A DNA stretch of 39,504 bases from Methanobrevibacter sp. (lineage in GTDB: Archaea; Methanobacteriota; Methanobacteria; Methanobacteriales; Methanobacteriaceae), in assembly GCA_017652345.1 (NCBI GenBank), contig JAGCBE010000360.1:1-39504 (forward strand). The letters run 5' to 3'. Shown piece by piece: positions 1-9,339 of the stretch (positions are counted from its first letter, which is position 1; every line of letters begins with the position of its first letter). Below the pieces are notes generated by a model, which saw only the letters and a program-made list of their open reading frames with translations, did not search any database and was not told the origin of the DNA. The translations under genes were made by a program, and so were the position numbers.

Positions 1-175
1 ACGAATCTGATTCATAGTGTTTATATTCTGATTAGGGGGAGTGTGGGGAACATTGAATAGTAGAATAGCTCAATTAGAGAAGGTGCAAGCAGAAACTGAC
101 ATGGTAAAGATACAAGCAACATTATCTCAGATTCAGACAGATATAGAGCGAATTAAATATCAACTTAAAAAATAG
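1..175 (+). CDS. Membrane/coiled-coil protein, 5' end cut by window edge (cassette copy A)
   Basis: The frame is open from the left edge to a TAG at 173-175. The visible part starts with a hydrophobic stretch rich in Phe, Ile and Gly, then about 40 charged residues with heptad spacing (IAQLEKVQ, IERIKYQL), so one membrane anchor followed by a coiled coil. It matches the 76-aa protein at 36732-36962 in design and sequence (both have W-x-x-L, then QLEK). That homologue has about 16 more N-terminal residues, so the real start lies outside the window. Small anchored coiled-coil proteins beside holins are common in phage lysis cassettes (XhlA-like), but no function can be fixed here. Confidence 0.7.
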
Positions 176-199
176 TTTATTCCATAACAGAATAAACCA

Positions 200-406
200 A
201 TGCGAGAATACAAAATATTTAAGACAGATTTAGGTTTCTGAATATACAAAAAATTAGAGAAGGATGGTAGAATCTCTTTATGGTTTTTAGGCTGAGATGG
301 AAAGCGAGTATTAAGGAAAGACTTTGCAAGAACATTCTATCATAGAGAAGATGCTACATCTGCTTTAACCTTAATGAAAATAAAAGATGGTAAAAAATCT
401 GATTAG
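200..406 (+). CDS. Conserved 68-aa protein, cassette copy A
   Basis: A 68-aa protein that I do not assign to a family. Two codons are TGA, read as Gly (FGIYKK and LGGDGK). Its homologue at 36503-36709 has the same length and shares YKK near residue 18, WFL near 32 and the block RKDFARTFYHR at about 40-50, so this core is under selection. The fold looks like a small alpha/beta domain. The last 20 bases overlap the start of the 26-aa membrane peptide, an overlap also present in copy B. Confidence 0.75.
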
Positions 407-467
407 AATATTGGTATTGCTACTGATAATTTTAATCAGCTTTTTATTTACTCTGAATGCATGATAG
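387..467 (+). CDS. 26-aa single-pass membrane peptide, cassette copy A
   Basis: A tiny ORF: MVKNLIR, then an uninterrupted hydrophobic stretch of Ile, Leu, Val and Phe, ending Asn-Ala-Gly with the last Gly from TGA just before TAG. Positive charge at the N-terminus and a single membrane span suggest an N-in peptide, perhaps a small holin, spanin-like or toxin-like element. It overlaps the 68-aa gene by 20 bases in another frame and the next gene by 7 bases. The same peptide at the same overlap occurs in copy B (36442-36522), which argues that it is translated. Confidence 0.6.
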
Positions 468-601
468 ACCGATTATATTATAGATGCCAAGATTTAGTTA
501 AATTGTGGAGGAATATTAAAATGAGATGGAAGCTTTTATCTTATAGAGACAAATATAGGGATGTGAAAGAACAATGAAAGAAAAGAGATACCAATGAGTA
601 A
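461..601 (+). CDS. 46-aa basic/aromatic protein, cassette copy A
   Basis: It begins MIDRLYYRC and is rich in Arg, Lys, Trp and Tyr, with one TGA-coded Gly (KEQGKK) near the end. The homologue at 36278-36448 keeps MIDRLYYRC, RWKLL and YRDKYR but runs ten residues longer because its equivalent of the TAA at 599 is CAA. The ATG is chosen because it overlaps the stop of the preceding peptide (ATGATAG) in both copies. No family recognised. It may be a helical membrane-associated or nucleic-acid-binding peptide. Confidence 0.6.
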
Positions 602-851
602 GCACCACCTCCTTCCACAAAGTCAATGATGAGCCAACATAGCGAGAAACATAGAGTTGATAAGAGATGTGCAGCATAGAGCAATACATACTCTCTTTGA
701 AAATAAAATGATAGCAGAGCAACTATTAACTACTGTAGATATTTCTTCTAAAGCATTAAGGGAAGATGTTAAGCAATGGTTAATAGATACTCTGACATCT
801 AAAGACATCTTTGATCCATACGAGTGGTATGATCCAAGAGTAATAAAATAA
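594..851 (+). CDS. HNH-like small protein (His-His...Gly-Gly...His), cassette copy A
   Basis: 85 aa. Near the N-terminus it has KHHLLPQS followed by two Gly, both coded by TGA, then N-x-x-x-N and HRAIHTLFEN. His-His...GG...N...H-x-x-x-H is the layout of small HNH-fold proteins common in candidate-phylum genomes and their phages. The zinc-binding Cys pairs of larger HNH enzymes are absent, so nuclease activity is uncertain. The rest is helical (EQLL, VKQWLIDTL). It starts inside the preceding stop region (8-base overlap). Under the standard code it would seem to start at 657; the TGA-coded glycines recover the N-terminus. Copy B at 36064-36321 has the same length and is almost identical. Confidence 0.75.
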
Positions 852-885
852 ACAAAAATCTTTTAGCTTTTACTGATATGAATGG

Positions 886-1911
886 ATGTGAAAACTAAAT
901 GAAGAGATGATAGGTAGAATACAAAGCTACCCCAAAGACAAAAACAACACAGAAATCTGAAAGGAACTCTGAATTAACAGGAAAACTGTTAGGAAATACA
1001 GAGAGATGCAAGAGAAAACATCAGCAGAAGCAGAAGGTGTTTTATCTTGAAAAGAAGAGCAGATGTGGCTAACAAAAAAACTGCAACAGGGAGAAAAGCC
1101 CCCTAAACTCTCAAAGGAAGAAGCGAAGAAGCTCAGCCTTTTAGAACACTATTCTCCTAAAGACATTCAAGAGCTACTGAACTATGTAGCTATGAATACA
1201 AAGAAGGAGATAGATAAGACAATATGAGAGCCATGACATCTAAAGTTCTGACTCGTTTCAGATACTCACTTTGGAGCTAAGCAATGTGCTAAAGATGAGC
1301 TGTGAGAATTCTATGACATAGCTAAAGATAGGTGAGTGGAATGCTTTGTTCATGCAGGAGACATAGTGGATGGTAATGATGTATATCAATGACAGCAGTT
1401 TGAACAAGATAGAGTCTGATTTGAAGAGCAGCTTAAAGATGTTAAAGATAACTACCCAAATGTATGATTGCCTACCTACTTTATAGGATGAAATCATGAT
1501 GAGAAATACCTTAAACAAAACTGAATAAACATATGCAAAGCTATTGAGACAGTAAGGCAAGATTTGATTAACTTAGGTTTTTATGATGCAAGGTTAAGAC
1601 TTAATTGAATAGATATAAACCTACATCATGGTGGTGGTAGCCTATCATATGCAAAAGACTACAAGATGAAGAAGTATTTAGACTCATTACCTGTAGAGAA
1701 TCAGCCTGATATATTCGCCTTATGACATTATCATACTGCTTTCTATGACTTACATAGGTGAATACATGGTTTCATGCCTTGAGCATTCTTAAAGGAGAAC
1801 TTATTAGCCAAGAGATTCAATTTAGGGAATGTGATAGGATGATGGGTGATAGAGATAGATAAAAACGAGAAGTGAGAGAGTAGAATTAACATGGAATTTA
1901 TTAAACTTTAA
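886..1911 (+). CDS. HTH-metallophosphoesterase fusion, cassette copy A
   Basis: 341 aa. Residues about 1-45 form a helix-turn-helix (TEIGKELGINRKTVRKY), then a charged helical linker to about 115. A calcineurin-type metallophosphoesterase domain follows: SDTHFG with D126 and H128, HAGDIVD, GGNHDE with N203, H204 and D205, a His-His-Gly block, and GHYH at 280-283. The Gly of GNHD (202) and of GHYH (280) are TGA codons, which fixes the meaning of TGA. The start is ATG-TGA-AAA at 886, conserved in the homologue at 35030-36037. Such enzymes hydrolyse phosphodiesters or phosphomonoesters with a two-metal centre. The HTH suggests a nucleic-acid substrate or DNA targeting, for example an SbcD/Mre11-like nuclease role, but this is inference. 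Confidence 0.88.
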
Positions 1912-1919
1912 CAAAAAAG

Positions 1920-2063
1920 ATGGAAAAATTTGAAGAATCGAGTGAAAAAGACAAATGTGATAAAGGAATAGCATGGATGAAGAGCTGTAGAGAGTGTTTA
2001 TTCCAAGTATTATGTAAATTTAACCCTTATTATCAGAAAAAGAATGACAACAGACCAAAGTAA
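1920..2063 (+). CDS. 47-aa four-cysteine protein, only in cassette copy A
   Basis: A 47-aa basic protein with four Cys at 13, 23, 26 and 33; CRECLF gives one C-x2-C pair, so a small metal site is possible. The ATG is 8 bases after the phosphoesterase stop, and the gene overlaps the glycyl-radical gene by 20 bases. It has no counterpart in copy B, where the phosphoesterase and glycyl-radical genes are 8 bases apart, so it was gained or lost after the duplication. No family recognised. Confidence 0.5.
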   Translation: MEKFEESSEKDKCDKGIAWMKSCRECLFQVLCKFNPYYQKKNDNRPK

Positions 2064-2229
2064 AAGAACACCTTGTGAGGTTTATACAAGAGTTATGGGT
2101 TATTTAAGACCTGTATCAGCATATAACACATGAAAGAAGTCAGAATTCTATAGTAGAAAGTATTTCGATGAAAATAAAGTAGATAATTCAGACTTTTTAA
2201 GAAAGTTTTTACCATCTAATCAAAAATAA
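2044..2229 (+). CDS. Free-standing glycyl-radical domain (NrdD C-terminus-like), copy A
   Basis: 61 aa. The core TPCEVYTRVMGYLRP followed by N-T-G-K-K-x-E-F and a nearby Arg matches the C-terminal glycyl-radical loop of class III (anaerobic) ribonucleotide reductase NrdD (RV-x-GYL...N-x-GK-x-E). G19 (codon GGT) is the predicted radical site and C11 lies just upstream. Nothing resembling the 600-700-aa NrdD catalytic barrel or the activase NrdG is in the window. The protein could work like the spare part GrcA/YfiD of pyruvate formate-lyase, replacing a damaged radical domain of the host NrdD, or it may be a repurposed domain. The last base of its stop is the first base of the next ATG. Confidence 0.75.
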
Positions 2230-3086
2230 TGGCAGATATTGAGAATGGATGTATTGGTTTAGGAGAGAAACCTACTGATTTCATCCTTACAGAGTGATTA
2301 TTAGATGCTCTACCTACACTTTATCAACAAGATGAGATTATTTATCAGTATAATCAATGAGCAGAAGACCGAAGCACAAAGTCTTGCACATTATTTTCTC
2401 CTATTGGAGCTATTTCAGACTTGTTTAATGTTGAAGTTCCACAAAAAACCATAAAAAAACGAGATGATGATAGTTATTTAAAAGGAAGAGTAAAAAATAG
2501 TGGTTGGTATGTAGCTTTCTGAGTTGACCATATTGTAAAAGAATGGAATGAATCTGAATTTGCCAAAGAATACTGAAAAGCTGCATATTATTCTATTGAT
2601 TTAAAGAATGATGACTTGGTTAAGTGAATTTTAGATAAGAGATATACAATATGCACATGATATCAGGGGAATGCAAACTACAATAAAGACAAAAGAGATG
2701 GAGTTTTAGAGAATACATCCTTTGGAAGCCCAACTTATGGTCATGCAGTTAATGCAATATGGAGCATAAATGATAACCCACAGAGAATTAAAGATAATTA
2801 CTATAAATCTATCAGCTATAACATCTATGATGTAGCTCATCCTTTTAGTGATCTATCTTGTTTCTATGATAAAGGGTATATTATTACTAAAGTAGCAGAA
2901 GATGCATTAGAAGAAGTAAAAAGGCTGAATGCTATTATTGCAGAATGTAATACATTGATAGAACATTTAGGAACTTTATGGCATATGGTTAACGATACCA
3001 ACTTCCAATGAATCTTACACTACACAGCAGATAAGCTAAGAGGTAAAATTAAAGATGCAGAGGAGCAATTAAAGAAATATTTGTAG
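2229..3086 (+). CDS. Papain-like cysteine protease-type protein, copy A
   Basis: 285 aa, start overlapping the previous stop (TAATG). KSCTLF with C53, YGHAVNAI with H172 and DNYY near 190 give the Cys-His-Asn order of papain-fold (C1-like) enzymes; a Gln upstream (YNQG, about 43) could form the oxyanion hole. Residues after about 205 form a charged helical tail (EEVKRLN, AEEQLKKYL). Six or more in-frame TGAs encode Gly. The homologue at 34000-34845 keeps C53, the YGH box and DNYY. No signal peptide. Possible roles are prohead or polyprotein processing, host-protein cleavage, or peptide cross-link cleavage in lysis; the sequence does not decide. Confidence 0.72.
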
Positions 3087-3164
3087 AGAAATAGCAGTTA
3101 GTTTCGTTGCTGAAAATTAAATAAGCTATACCCACCAAACAGAGTGGAACAACTCTCCACCAAG

Positions 3165-3203
3165 AAAGAAAAAAGTCTGATTTTACTCAGGCTTTTTCTT
3201 TTT
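3165..3203. terminator. Bidirectional rho-independent terminator between convergent genes
   Basis: The stem AAAGAAAAA-GTCTGA / TCAGGC-TTTTTCTTT with loop TTTTAC is A-rich on one side and T-rich on the other, so it has a U-tract in both directions. It ends the + strand cassette and the - strand virion operon. The stop codon of the 34-aa - strand gene lies in its loop. Confidence 0.8.
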
Positions 3204-3287
3204 TTTATAAGCATTTCTGTTCTCTTCACTAATATTAATAATCGCAGCGACCACAATTCACAGAATGATAGCTCAGATGATACCCAT
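3183..3287 (-). CDS. 34-aa single-pass membrane peptide at the end of the virion operon
   Basis: MGIIGAIILGIVVAAIIN, then a charged tail ending in a run of Lys. Two of the glycines are TGA, so the gene is invisible under the standard code. One membrane span with a basic C-terminus resembles small phage membrane or holin-like peptides. Its stop sits in the loop of the terminator. It follows the 987-aa gene by about 70 bases that contain a hairpin (3297-3321). Confidence 0.5.
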
Positions 3288-3296
3288 TTTTATAAA

Positions 3297-3321
3297 AAGG
3301 AGATAAATTTATTACCTCCTT
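3297..3321 (-). terminator. Hairpin with short U-tract after the 987-aa gene
   Basis: AAGGAG / CTCCTT pair across an AT-rich interior that is itself palindromic (ATAAATTTAT). On the - strand the stem is followed by TTTTATAAAAATG, so it may terminate or attenuate before the 34-aa gene. The - strand left arm reads AAGGAGGT, a perfect Shine-Dalgarno sequence, but it is too far from that ATG to act directly. Confidence 0.4.
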
Positions 3322-3355
3322 ATTATATTGAATATTTTTTACCTTGCAAGACTTT

Positions 3356-6319
3356 TTATAATTCAGCTATTTGTCATTGTCTTACACTCTGTCATCATGG
3401 AGTAACTGTTATTGGGTTTCTATCACTTCACATGATTGTGTTATAATTCTGTGTATCATATTGAGGGAGTGCAGGTCAAGCCATATATTCAGCCTTTTGC
3501 AACCATTCATCAAACTGTTTCTTTGTCTCGACTTTTGCTAATTCTTCTGCTAAAGCAATCTTATCTAATGCAGCTAATTCTGCTCTCTCCTTATTCTTTT
3601 GTTTGATTTTCTCTATATCTACAGTAGGTCATGCTTCGTATTGTCTGTTTCAGATGAGGTTATAAACATCTACTAACTTCTCTTGAAATCGGTTAGATTG
3701 ATATACCTTCTTTCCAACCAATGCTGCTATTCAACTTGCATCTAATCATCATCATGAAGCAACGATCCAATCTGTTAATGTAATATCATTATTTCCTTTA
3801 ACTCCATTCTGCCAATCTGTTGCATTATCAAGTAAGAATTTAGTTAGGCGAGTTTCTTGATTTAAGTCTTTTAGATTATCTAATCATGATTTTTCTGCTA
3901 TCTCATATTGCCATTCTCTCAAAGCAGAATCTCTATTAGTAGATTTCCTTGCTTTCTTACTTTTTCACTCTTTAAGATAGTCAAAGATGTTAGTTCTCTC
4001 ATAATATCTCTTAACCTCGTTAATTTCTTTCATCTCAAGTCATCCTTCTGCATTCTTTCTTGATAACTCTTGCATCCTTGATAGATTAGGGTCTTCTGTA
4101 TCAGTAGCATATTTCAACACATCTTCCATTACCACATCTAATTGAGGAGATGTAAATCTTCACTCTATTGTGTCCATAGCATCATCAACTTGTTTAAGAT
4201 TCTCTGTTAAATGGTCAGCCATATCTTGAGTAGTCTTTAGATTTCTCTTATTTTGGAATGTTCATTGGTCTTCTCCTCATGACATCTCTACAAATTTTTC
4301 TTGTTTTGTCTTATTCATTCTATTTATATTCTGTATCTTTTTGTCTGCTCTTTCTCTTGCCCAAGCTTGAATATCTGCAGGTATCTTAGATACATCTTCA
4401 ACTACCATCTTAGTTTCATCTACAACATCCTGTGTAAGTCTTCATGGGTTTAACGATGTATCTCTTGCAATATCTACTAATCATCATGTTTTCCTCCATC
4501 ACTTATTATCTAACCAATTAGATACATTTGTTAGTCATTGATTAATTCATGCTATATTTATATCTTTCGTTACATAATTTCCATTTTCATCTTTAAGATA
4601 TTCACCATCTTCTCATCTTTCTCTACTCTTCCATATAGTTCCTCCATTAACAATATCGTTAGAGAGAGCATCGACATAACTTCATATATTTTGTCTTGAT
4701 ACATTACCTCATGAAGCCTTGTTTAATACAAGATTAAACTTATCTGCCATGTCTATTAAGTCATCTGCTACTCATACAGGGTCAGTATTTATTGAATTTG
4801 CAAATGCTTCAGGAGTTCCATATCTATCGAATATTGCCTGCTGTCATTCCTCTGTAAACAACATCTTAACAAGTCAGACCTTTGTATCTAATGGGTTTGT
4901 TTTTCATCTTACTTGTGCTGATAGTGTTTTTAAGAAGCTTCAAGGAATATTAGAGAAGAACTTAATAACATTAGGGTCTACAGGTTTACCCAATAATGTA
5001 TCAGGAGCATCTGTCATATATTCACCAAAGTTAGCAGTTTGGTCTGCTACAAATGCAGTAAATGCATCTGCATCATTTTCTAATCACTCAGTAGGAGCAT
5101 ATCTCTTATCTCTTATGTCATCAAGGCTCTGTAATCATGCACCCAAAGCTTCAGCATAATTCTGAAGACTTCCATATGCTCATCCCACAAAGTTAAGTAA
5201 GTTCTTGGTTTTGTCTGCTGTCCATACAGAAGCCTTTGCAAGTCCACTTACTGCCTTATTCATTCATTTATCATCAATAGCTTGGTTGATGTCTTCTAAT
5301 GATGCTCAATTTGAAACTTTGTCCCATAGCTGATTTCATCGTTTATTTCTCTCAACTCATCATCATTCTACTACTTGGCTATAATCGTATAATTGGAGAG
5401 TGTTTAGTCTATCTGTAGCATCCTGATCTCATTTAACTACAGCATCCCAAAATAATTCTAAGTAACCTCTATCATCATTAGCTCGTTTTTTATCACTTCA
5501 GTTCTTAATCATTCTTGTATATCTATCGTATAGATTTTGCATATCATCTTCTGAGAGATTATTAATCTTATTAGCCAAGTTCTCCACCTGCTTTTCATAA
5601 GTAAATGTAGGAATCTTCTGAACAAGATTGTCTAATCATTCTGTGATATTCCCTATTACATTAAACTTATCAAGAACATTGTTAGTTTTTCAAAGGAATG
5701 TGTCAGAACTTGTTTCACTTTGTTTATTAATTATGCTCTGCATTCATCAAACTGTTGGCTCAGGAGTTTCAGGAGCTTCAAGTTTCTGTGCTAAACCTCA
5801 TGCATAGAGCAACTCTCTGTTACCATTATTCATATAGTCAGCTAACAATTTATCTCAATTAGGAATTGACCTTATCCAAGCATTAAATACTGCAGCATCA
5901 GGTGCATCTTCTCTAAGGTTTTCTTTTTCCTTTACCATTTGAGCTAATTCTTCTACTGAGAGGTTATGCTTGGCTATTTTTCTCTCTGATTCATCCTTTA
6001 TTTGTGATACTTGATAACTCTTTTGATTTATAACTTCATTTCTTTGTGACCTCTTCTTTTCATTTTCTACTTGAGGTAGAATCTGCCTATAAAACTCATC
6101 CATAACTTCCTGTTTCTTACTTCATGTTAATCAAAGTTCTGATACCTTTCTCTCTAATTTCTCATAATTTTCTTTGTTGAATCATGGGTATCTTGGGTTA
6201 TATGTATCATCTTCTTGCCTTTTTTGATTCGTAGGAGATGTAACACCACCACTCATGAAATTACCAAATTGGTTGCCATTAAAAGCTCATGTTTGGAATT
6301 GTGATGTATTAAATGCCAT
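3356..6319 (-). CDS. Large virion-associated protein, 987 aa
   Basis: 987 aa with many TGA-coded glycines. No enzymatic motif found. Mostly polar and helical: an N-terminal Asn/Gly-rich tail (residues 1-40), a charged coiled coil about 60-150 (ESERKIAKHNLSVEELAQ), long helical stretches with Gly/Ala/Ser-rich segments in the middle, and a Lys/Glu-rich C-terminal part before a short Gly/Gln tail. Position and size match the internal virion or ejection proteins at the end of T7-like structural operons (gp15/gp16). Alternatively it could be a tail-associated protein. The ATG at 6319 follows an A-rich leader without a Shine-Dalgarno sequence. Confidence 0.7.
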
Positions 6320-6356
6320 ATTTTCTTATATTAAATATATAAAATTTATCACTCTA

Positions 6357-9320
6357 TTAATTGTCCTCCCATTCTATAGTGTATTCTCATACAGTATAAG
6401 TAGGTCGTGAGTTATTTCGATCTCTAAATTCTGTAAAGTAGTCTATATTTAGTGGAGCAGGAGTTGGAGTAGTTTCAGTTGAACTTTTAGTTATCATATT
6501 AGCACTTAATGGAATGAAATCTGTCCTACTAACTCCTCAGTTAAGAAACCATTGTCATACTGTAGAATTCACATTGTTTAATATCTTATTCATACTATAT
6601 TCAGAGCTTTCTCAGATAGCAGGGAAGAAGAATTCGTAAGCACTCTCTCGTTCTTCTGCATTAATTGCAGCTCAAGACTCTTTCCTCAATTTTATTTCAC
6701 ATAATCTTTTTAATTGATTTAATGCCATCCTTTGGTCATCTGTTAAACTTTTATTATACATATATGTAAACACATCACTTTTAACTTTATTCTTATTTCT
6801 ATTCTTATAGGCATCTTTTATTATTTCCTGTAAATTACTATCTTCAGTTAATTCTTTTAGAGAGCCATCATCCAACATAGAATATGCTTGAGAATAAAAG
6901 TTGAATGCTTCATTTAATGATTTAGATTTACCCTCTGTAGAGGCATTAGCTAATGCTGTTTCAAAAGCATCAGCCATAGGGTTGTTATAAGGAGCATAAA
7001 GAGCATCGTTAGCTGTTACTTTATTATTTGCCTTTGCTGTTTGATAAGCTCTAACCTCTGCTTTAAATACATCCCATCCTCATTTATTCTCTATGTATTT
7101 TTCTGATGGTGCAGTTCCCTTTAAATATTTATCATATACTCATATATCTTCTGTAGAATATCATGGGTTAGAATTCATTGCATTTTGCCATTCAGATGTT
7201 GGTGATATTGTAGTTTCTACTTTTCTTAAAGTTCCATGTGTTCTTGGGTCGTAAGTTCCCCTTACAATATCTAATTTATAAGTTGACTCTCACCAACATT
7301 CTTTACCTGCCTGTCCATTTGTATCAAATACTGTTATAGTTCAGTTAGTTAAGTCTATACCTTTTATTACTCATACATGACCTGCAGGAGTTCAATCTTG
7401 TAATTTAGCACCTGTATCTAATACAACAAAGTCTCATTTCTTGAGTTGGCTATAATCATAACCTGTATTTGCATCAAATTTATTATCACATACTTTTATC
7501 TTATCTGCCAAGCTATTTCAGAATATTTTAGCAGCTCATGCTCCTGTTAAGATATCATTAGCTCATGCACCACATTGTCATCCCCAAGAGCCAAGTTGCA
7601 CAGCATTTTCCAAATTAGCCACATAGCTGTCCCAACTATTGTTTGAGATGTCCCATACATCTTCAAAGCTTTTAATCTGCAAGTTCCTATTGGAATTGTT
7701 TATTGAATTCGGAGTAGTATTTAATAATTCATATCATATATAATTACCTGCAGCATCATAACTTATTACAGCTGACTTTCAGTTAATAGTTCCTAAAGTC
7801 TGCTTTCAGTTATATGTAGCCTTATACATTAGTTTATATTCATCCTTACTCTGCATTTGTTTATTTAATATAGTTAATTGCTCTCATAAACTACTTCCAT
7901 TTTTGATAGCAGTTTGAATATCTTGAGCTATTTCTACATTACTTCTAAGAGTAGGTATACCTGCATAGTTTTGTAATAATTCATCAACACTATTTTGTAT
8001 TGCTTTTAATTGAACTGCAGGGTCTTTACTATTTATATTACCATCTTGATATTCCTGTTGTTTTAGCCGAAAGTTCCATTGTCTTTCTTGTGCCTGCTGT
8101 GGAGTCTCAAAACTCATTAAGTCGATAGCAAATCAAAGCTCATCCATCTGCTGTTGTCTTGCCTGTTGGTTTATCTGATATTCTTGTAATCATAATTGAA
8201 ACTCATTCTGATATTGTTGCATTCTGTTATTATACTGTGTAGCATATTTCTTATATTCAGAATTAAGAGTTCTTAACTGTAATTGTAAATCATATGTTCT
8301 ATCTGCTATAATAGCATTGATTTTAGCTCTTGTAGCTCATGTTCCTGCAAATTCCCTTTCTACTGACTCTTTCATAGAAGCAATATCATCTTCAATATTC
8401 TCTATCTGCTCTTCAACTTCTGTGCATTTGTCTGATAATCATGTCATTTCAGGAGACTCCATCTTCTCCTCATATTCTCTAAAGAATTGAGAAGCTCAGT
8501 TATCAGTATCTCCCTTCATCCATTGCATGAACATTTGTTGAGCAGCTTGATAAGCCATCTCTTGTATAGAGTTTCATGTAATGTCCATTCACTTATCATC
8601 ATCGTATGCTGCAACTATGTTTCATGTGTTAATCTGATTCATCAATTCTGAATATTTAGTAGGGTCAGAAACTCTTAAATTCTGAAGTTGAGCATCTGAT
8701 AAGTCTCAGTTCTTATATTGTGTATATAAATCTGTGGTAGGAGTAGATGATAATGTTAGTCAATCTTGATATCACTTATACCATTGATCTAATGTATTTT
8801 TCTGAACATCATCTCTTGCATCATAAGAGAAGTTCCTTTTGAAAGACTCATAATCAGTAAAATATTCAGGGTTGCTCTTTTTATAGTCATTCAGATTTTT
8901 AACTATTTGGTCTTGAACATCTTGAGAAGTCTGATTGTAGTAATCTTGTGATAATGGCTTCAATGCTCCCTCCTGCTTAATTTCGTTATTGGAAGTAACT
9001 ACTGTTTCTCCTCATTTATTTGAGTTATCTGTAGTTGGAGTAGCAGGAGTATTAGAAGATGTATCTCTCATTCCAAACTCACTTGCTCATGTAGCCATAT
9101 TCCTATCTGTTGCTGTTGCATATCAATCAGCAGGTCAAGAATTATTAGAAGATGCAGAAGTCTGACTTCCCATGTTGTTTAGCTGTCATAGAAAATCATT
9201 ATATTTTGCATCATCATAGTTGGCTTCTATTTGAGCTTTTGCTCTACTTGCCCTTCATGCATCCCCTCAATATAGGGTATCTCTCATCTTTACATAAGTT
9301 GCATCATCTACTGTTACCAT
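6357..9320 (-). CDS. Large virion protein with internal CHAP-like (cysteine amidase/endopeptidase) domain, 987 aa
   Basis: 987 aa. Residues about 1-140 are Gly/Ser/Thr/Asn-rich; 150-560 are helical with a Gln/Arg-rich coiled coil (EFQLGLQEYQINQQARQQQM). A CHAP-like domain lies near 575-690: QCGAGAND with C583, then DFVVLD, and GHVGVI with H648 about 65 residues later. G584 and other glycines mix GGN and TGA. CHAP enzymes cut peptidoglycan peptides or the NAM-Ala amide. Inside a long virion protein this fits a tail- or capsid-borne enzyme that opens the wall during DNA entry. The C-terminal 280 residues are helical. It is not the endolysin, because it lies within the structural operon. Confidence 0.78.
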
Positions 9321-9339
9321 GTTGTTATAAGTTTATGAA

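Larger units (their letters stand above)
1..3086 (+). repeat. Copy A of an inverted, diverged duplicated gene cassette
   Basis: Eight genes here match eight - strand genes at 34000-36962 in the same order relative to transcription: coiled coil, 68 aa, 26-aa membrane peptide, 46/56 aa, HNH-like, HTH-phosphoesterase, glycyl-radical domain, papain-like. Even the small overlaps are kept. Proteins are strongly alike but DNA is well diverged, so this is an old duplication or a second acquisition. Copy A has one extra gene (1920-2063). Confidence 0.85.

Noticed and set aside
404..467. TAG read-through joining the 68-aa and 46-aa proteins, since both cassette copies keep TAG with open sequence after it in the same frame
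   Set aside because: The sequence after the TAG is better explained by the 26-aa membrane peptide in another frame, which is conserved in both copies. The 46-aa gene has its own ATG overlapping that peptide's stop.
657..851. A 64-aa gene starting at 657
   Set aside because: It is the 3' part of the HNH-like gene; the true start at 594 is recovered once two TGA codons are read as Gly, and the homologue agrees.
3356..9320. The two adjacent 987-aa genes are a tandem duplication (exactly equal length)
   Set aside because: By eye they share no motif order; only one has a CHAP-like domain. Equal length seems to be chance.
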